This document shows positions 30,723-30,755 of a DNA stretch of 30,755 bases, in pieces. How positions within the stretch are numbered: the stretch's first letter is position 1; each line of letters opens with the position of its first letter. Under the pieces are notes generated by a model, which did not search any database, was not told the origin of the DNA, and saw only the letters and a program-made list of their open reading frames with translations. Made by a program: the position numbers and the translations under genes. Source of the DNA: Ruminococcus sp. (GTDB taxonomy: Bacteria > Bacillota > Clostridia > Oscillospirales > Ruminococcaceae); contig JAMPAO010000018.1 in NCBI GenBank assembly GCA_023667165.1, forward strand, positions 1-30,755. Direction: 5' to 3'.

Positions 30723-30755
30723 TGGGAATGAGGTTCTCCCATAGATGAAAAACAT
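30723..30755 (+). promoter_or_regulatory. Possible fluoride riboswitch (crcB motif), cut by the window end
   Basis: TGGGAATGAGGTTCTCCCA (30723-30741) fits the first stem and loop of the fluoride aptamer, whose pattern is GGNGATG, G-rich pair, GTTC, NCC; here GGGA/TCCC replaces the usual G-C closing pair. The ATGAGG would pair with a CCTC further on, which lies outside the window. Immediate placement after a strong promoter supports a 5' leader. The downstream gene is not visible, so the call is tentative. Confidence 0.4.

Overview
The window is most likely from an anaerobic Firmicute of the Clostridia (Oscillospirales or Ruminococcus-like). This is inferred from gene families and codon style, not from a marker gene. 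It contains three nested layers of mobile DNA.

Region 1, about 1-24,730, all genes on the + strand: the late half and right end of a temperate siphophage. The order is HNH nuclease, a candidate cos region, small and large terminase, an HK97 gp10-like protein, a small protein with a class III ribonucleotide reductase (NrdD) glycyl-radical-like C-terminus, connector, head closure, portal, ClpP-type protease, HK97 major capsid, tail terminator, major tail protein, tail chaperone, a 1469-residue tape measure, tail-tip and host-recognition genes, then holin and amidase. The connector genes lie before the portal, which is an unusual order. Behind the lysis terminator is a short locus that looks like an undescribed type I toxin-antitoxin module: a 47-residue hydrophobic peptide gene with an ideal promoter, a convergent ideal promoter on the opposite strand, then a 31-residue membrane peptide coupled by ATGA overlap to an HTH regulator. 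An HNH_3 nuclease, two unknown small genes and a large serine recombinase finish the prophage. Replication and lysogeny-control genes are not visible and presumably lie to the left of the window.

Region 2, about 24,730-28,906, genes on the - strand: a remnant of a Tn1549-like conjugative element. It has the C-terminus of a VirB4/TraE ATPase, a large CD1108-like membrane protein, a small membrane protein and the N-terminal TOPRIM part of topoisomerase III (topB). The topB frame breaks at ICATD, where GREGE should follow, 48 bases after the recombinase stop. The phage therefore appears to have integrated into topB of a conjugative element.

Region 3, about 28,907-30,755: a second insertion or rearrangement that cuts virB4. 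It carries two tandem paralogous unknown genes on the - strand, each bounded by a TAAAGGAG-type sequence. A non-coding stretch with three look-alike 20-base palindromes follows, then a + strand promoter leading into what looks like the start of a fluoride riboswitch cut by the window edge.

The most striking global signal is the hexamer GGGTAA (often GGGGTAA). I counted about 60 copies on the + strand across the phage region in all reading frames and in intergenic DNA, but only two in reverse. The signal disappears beyond the phage boundary.
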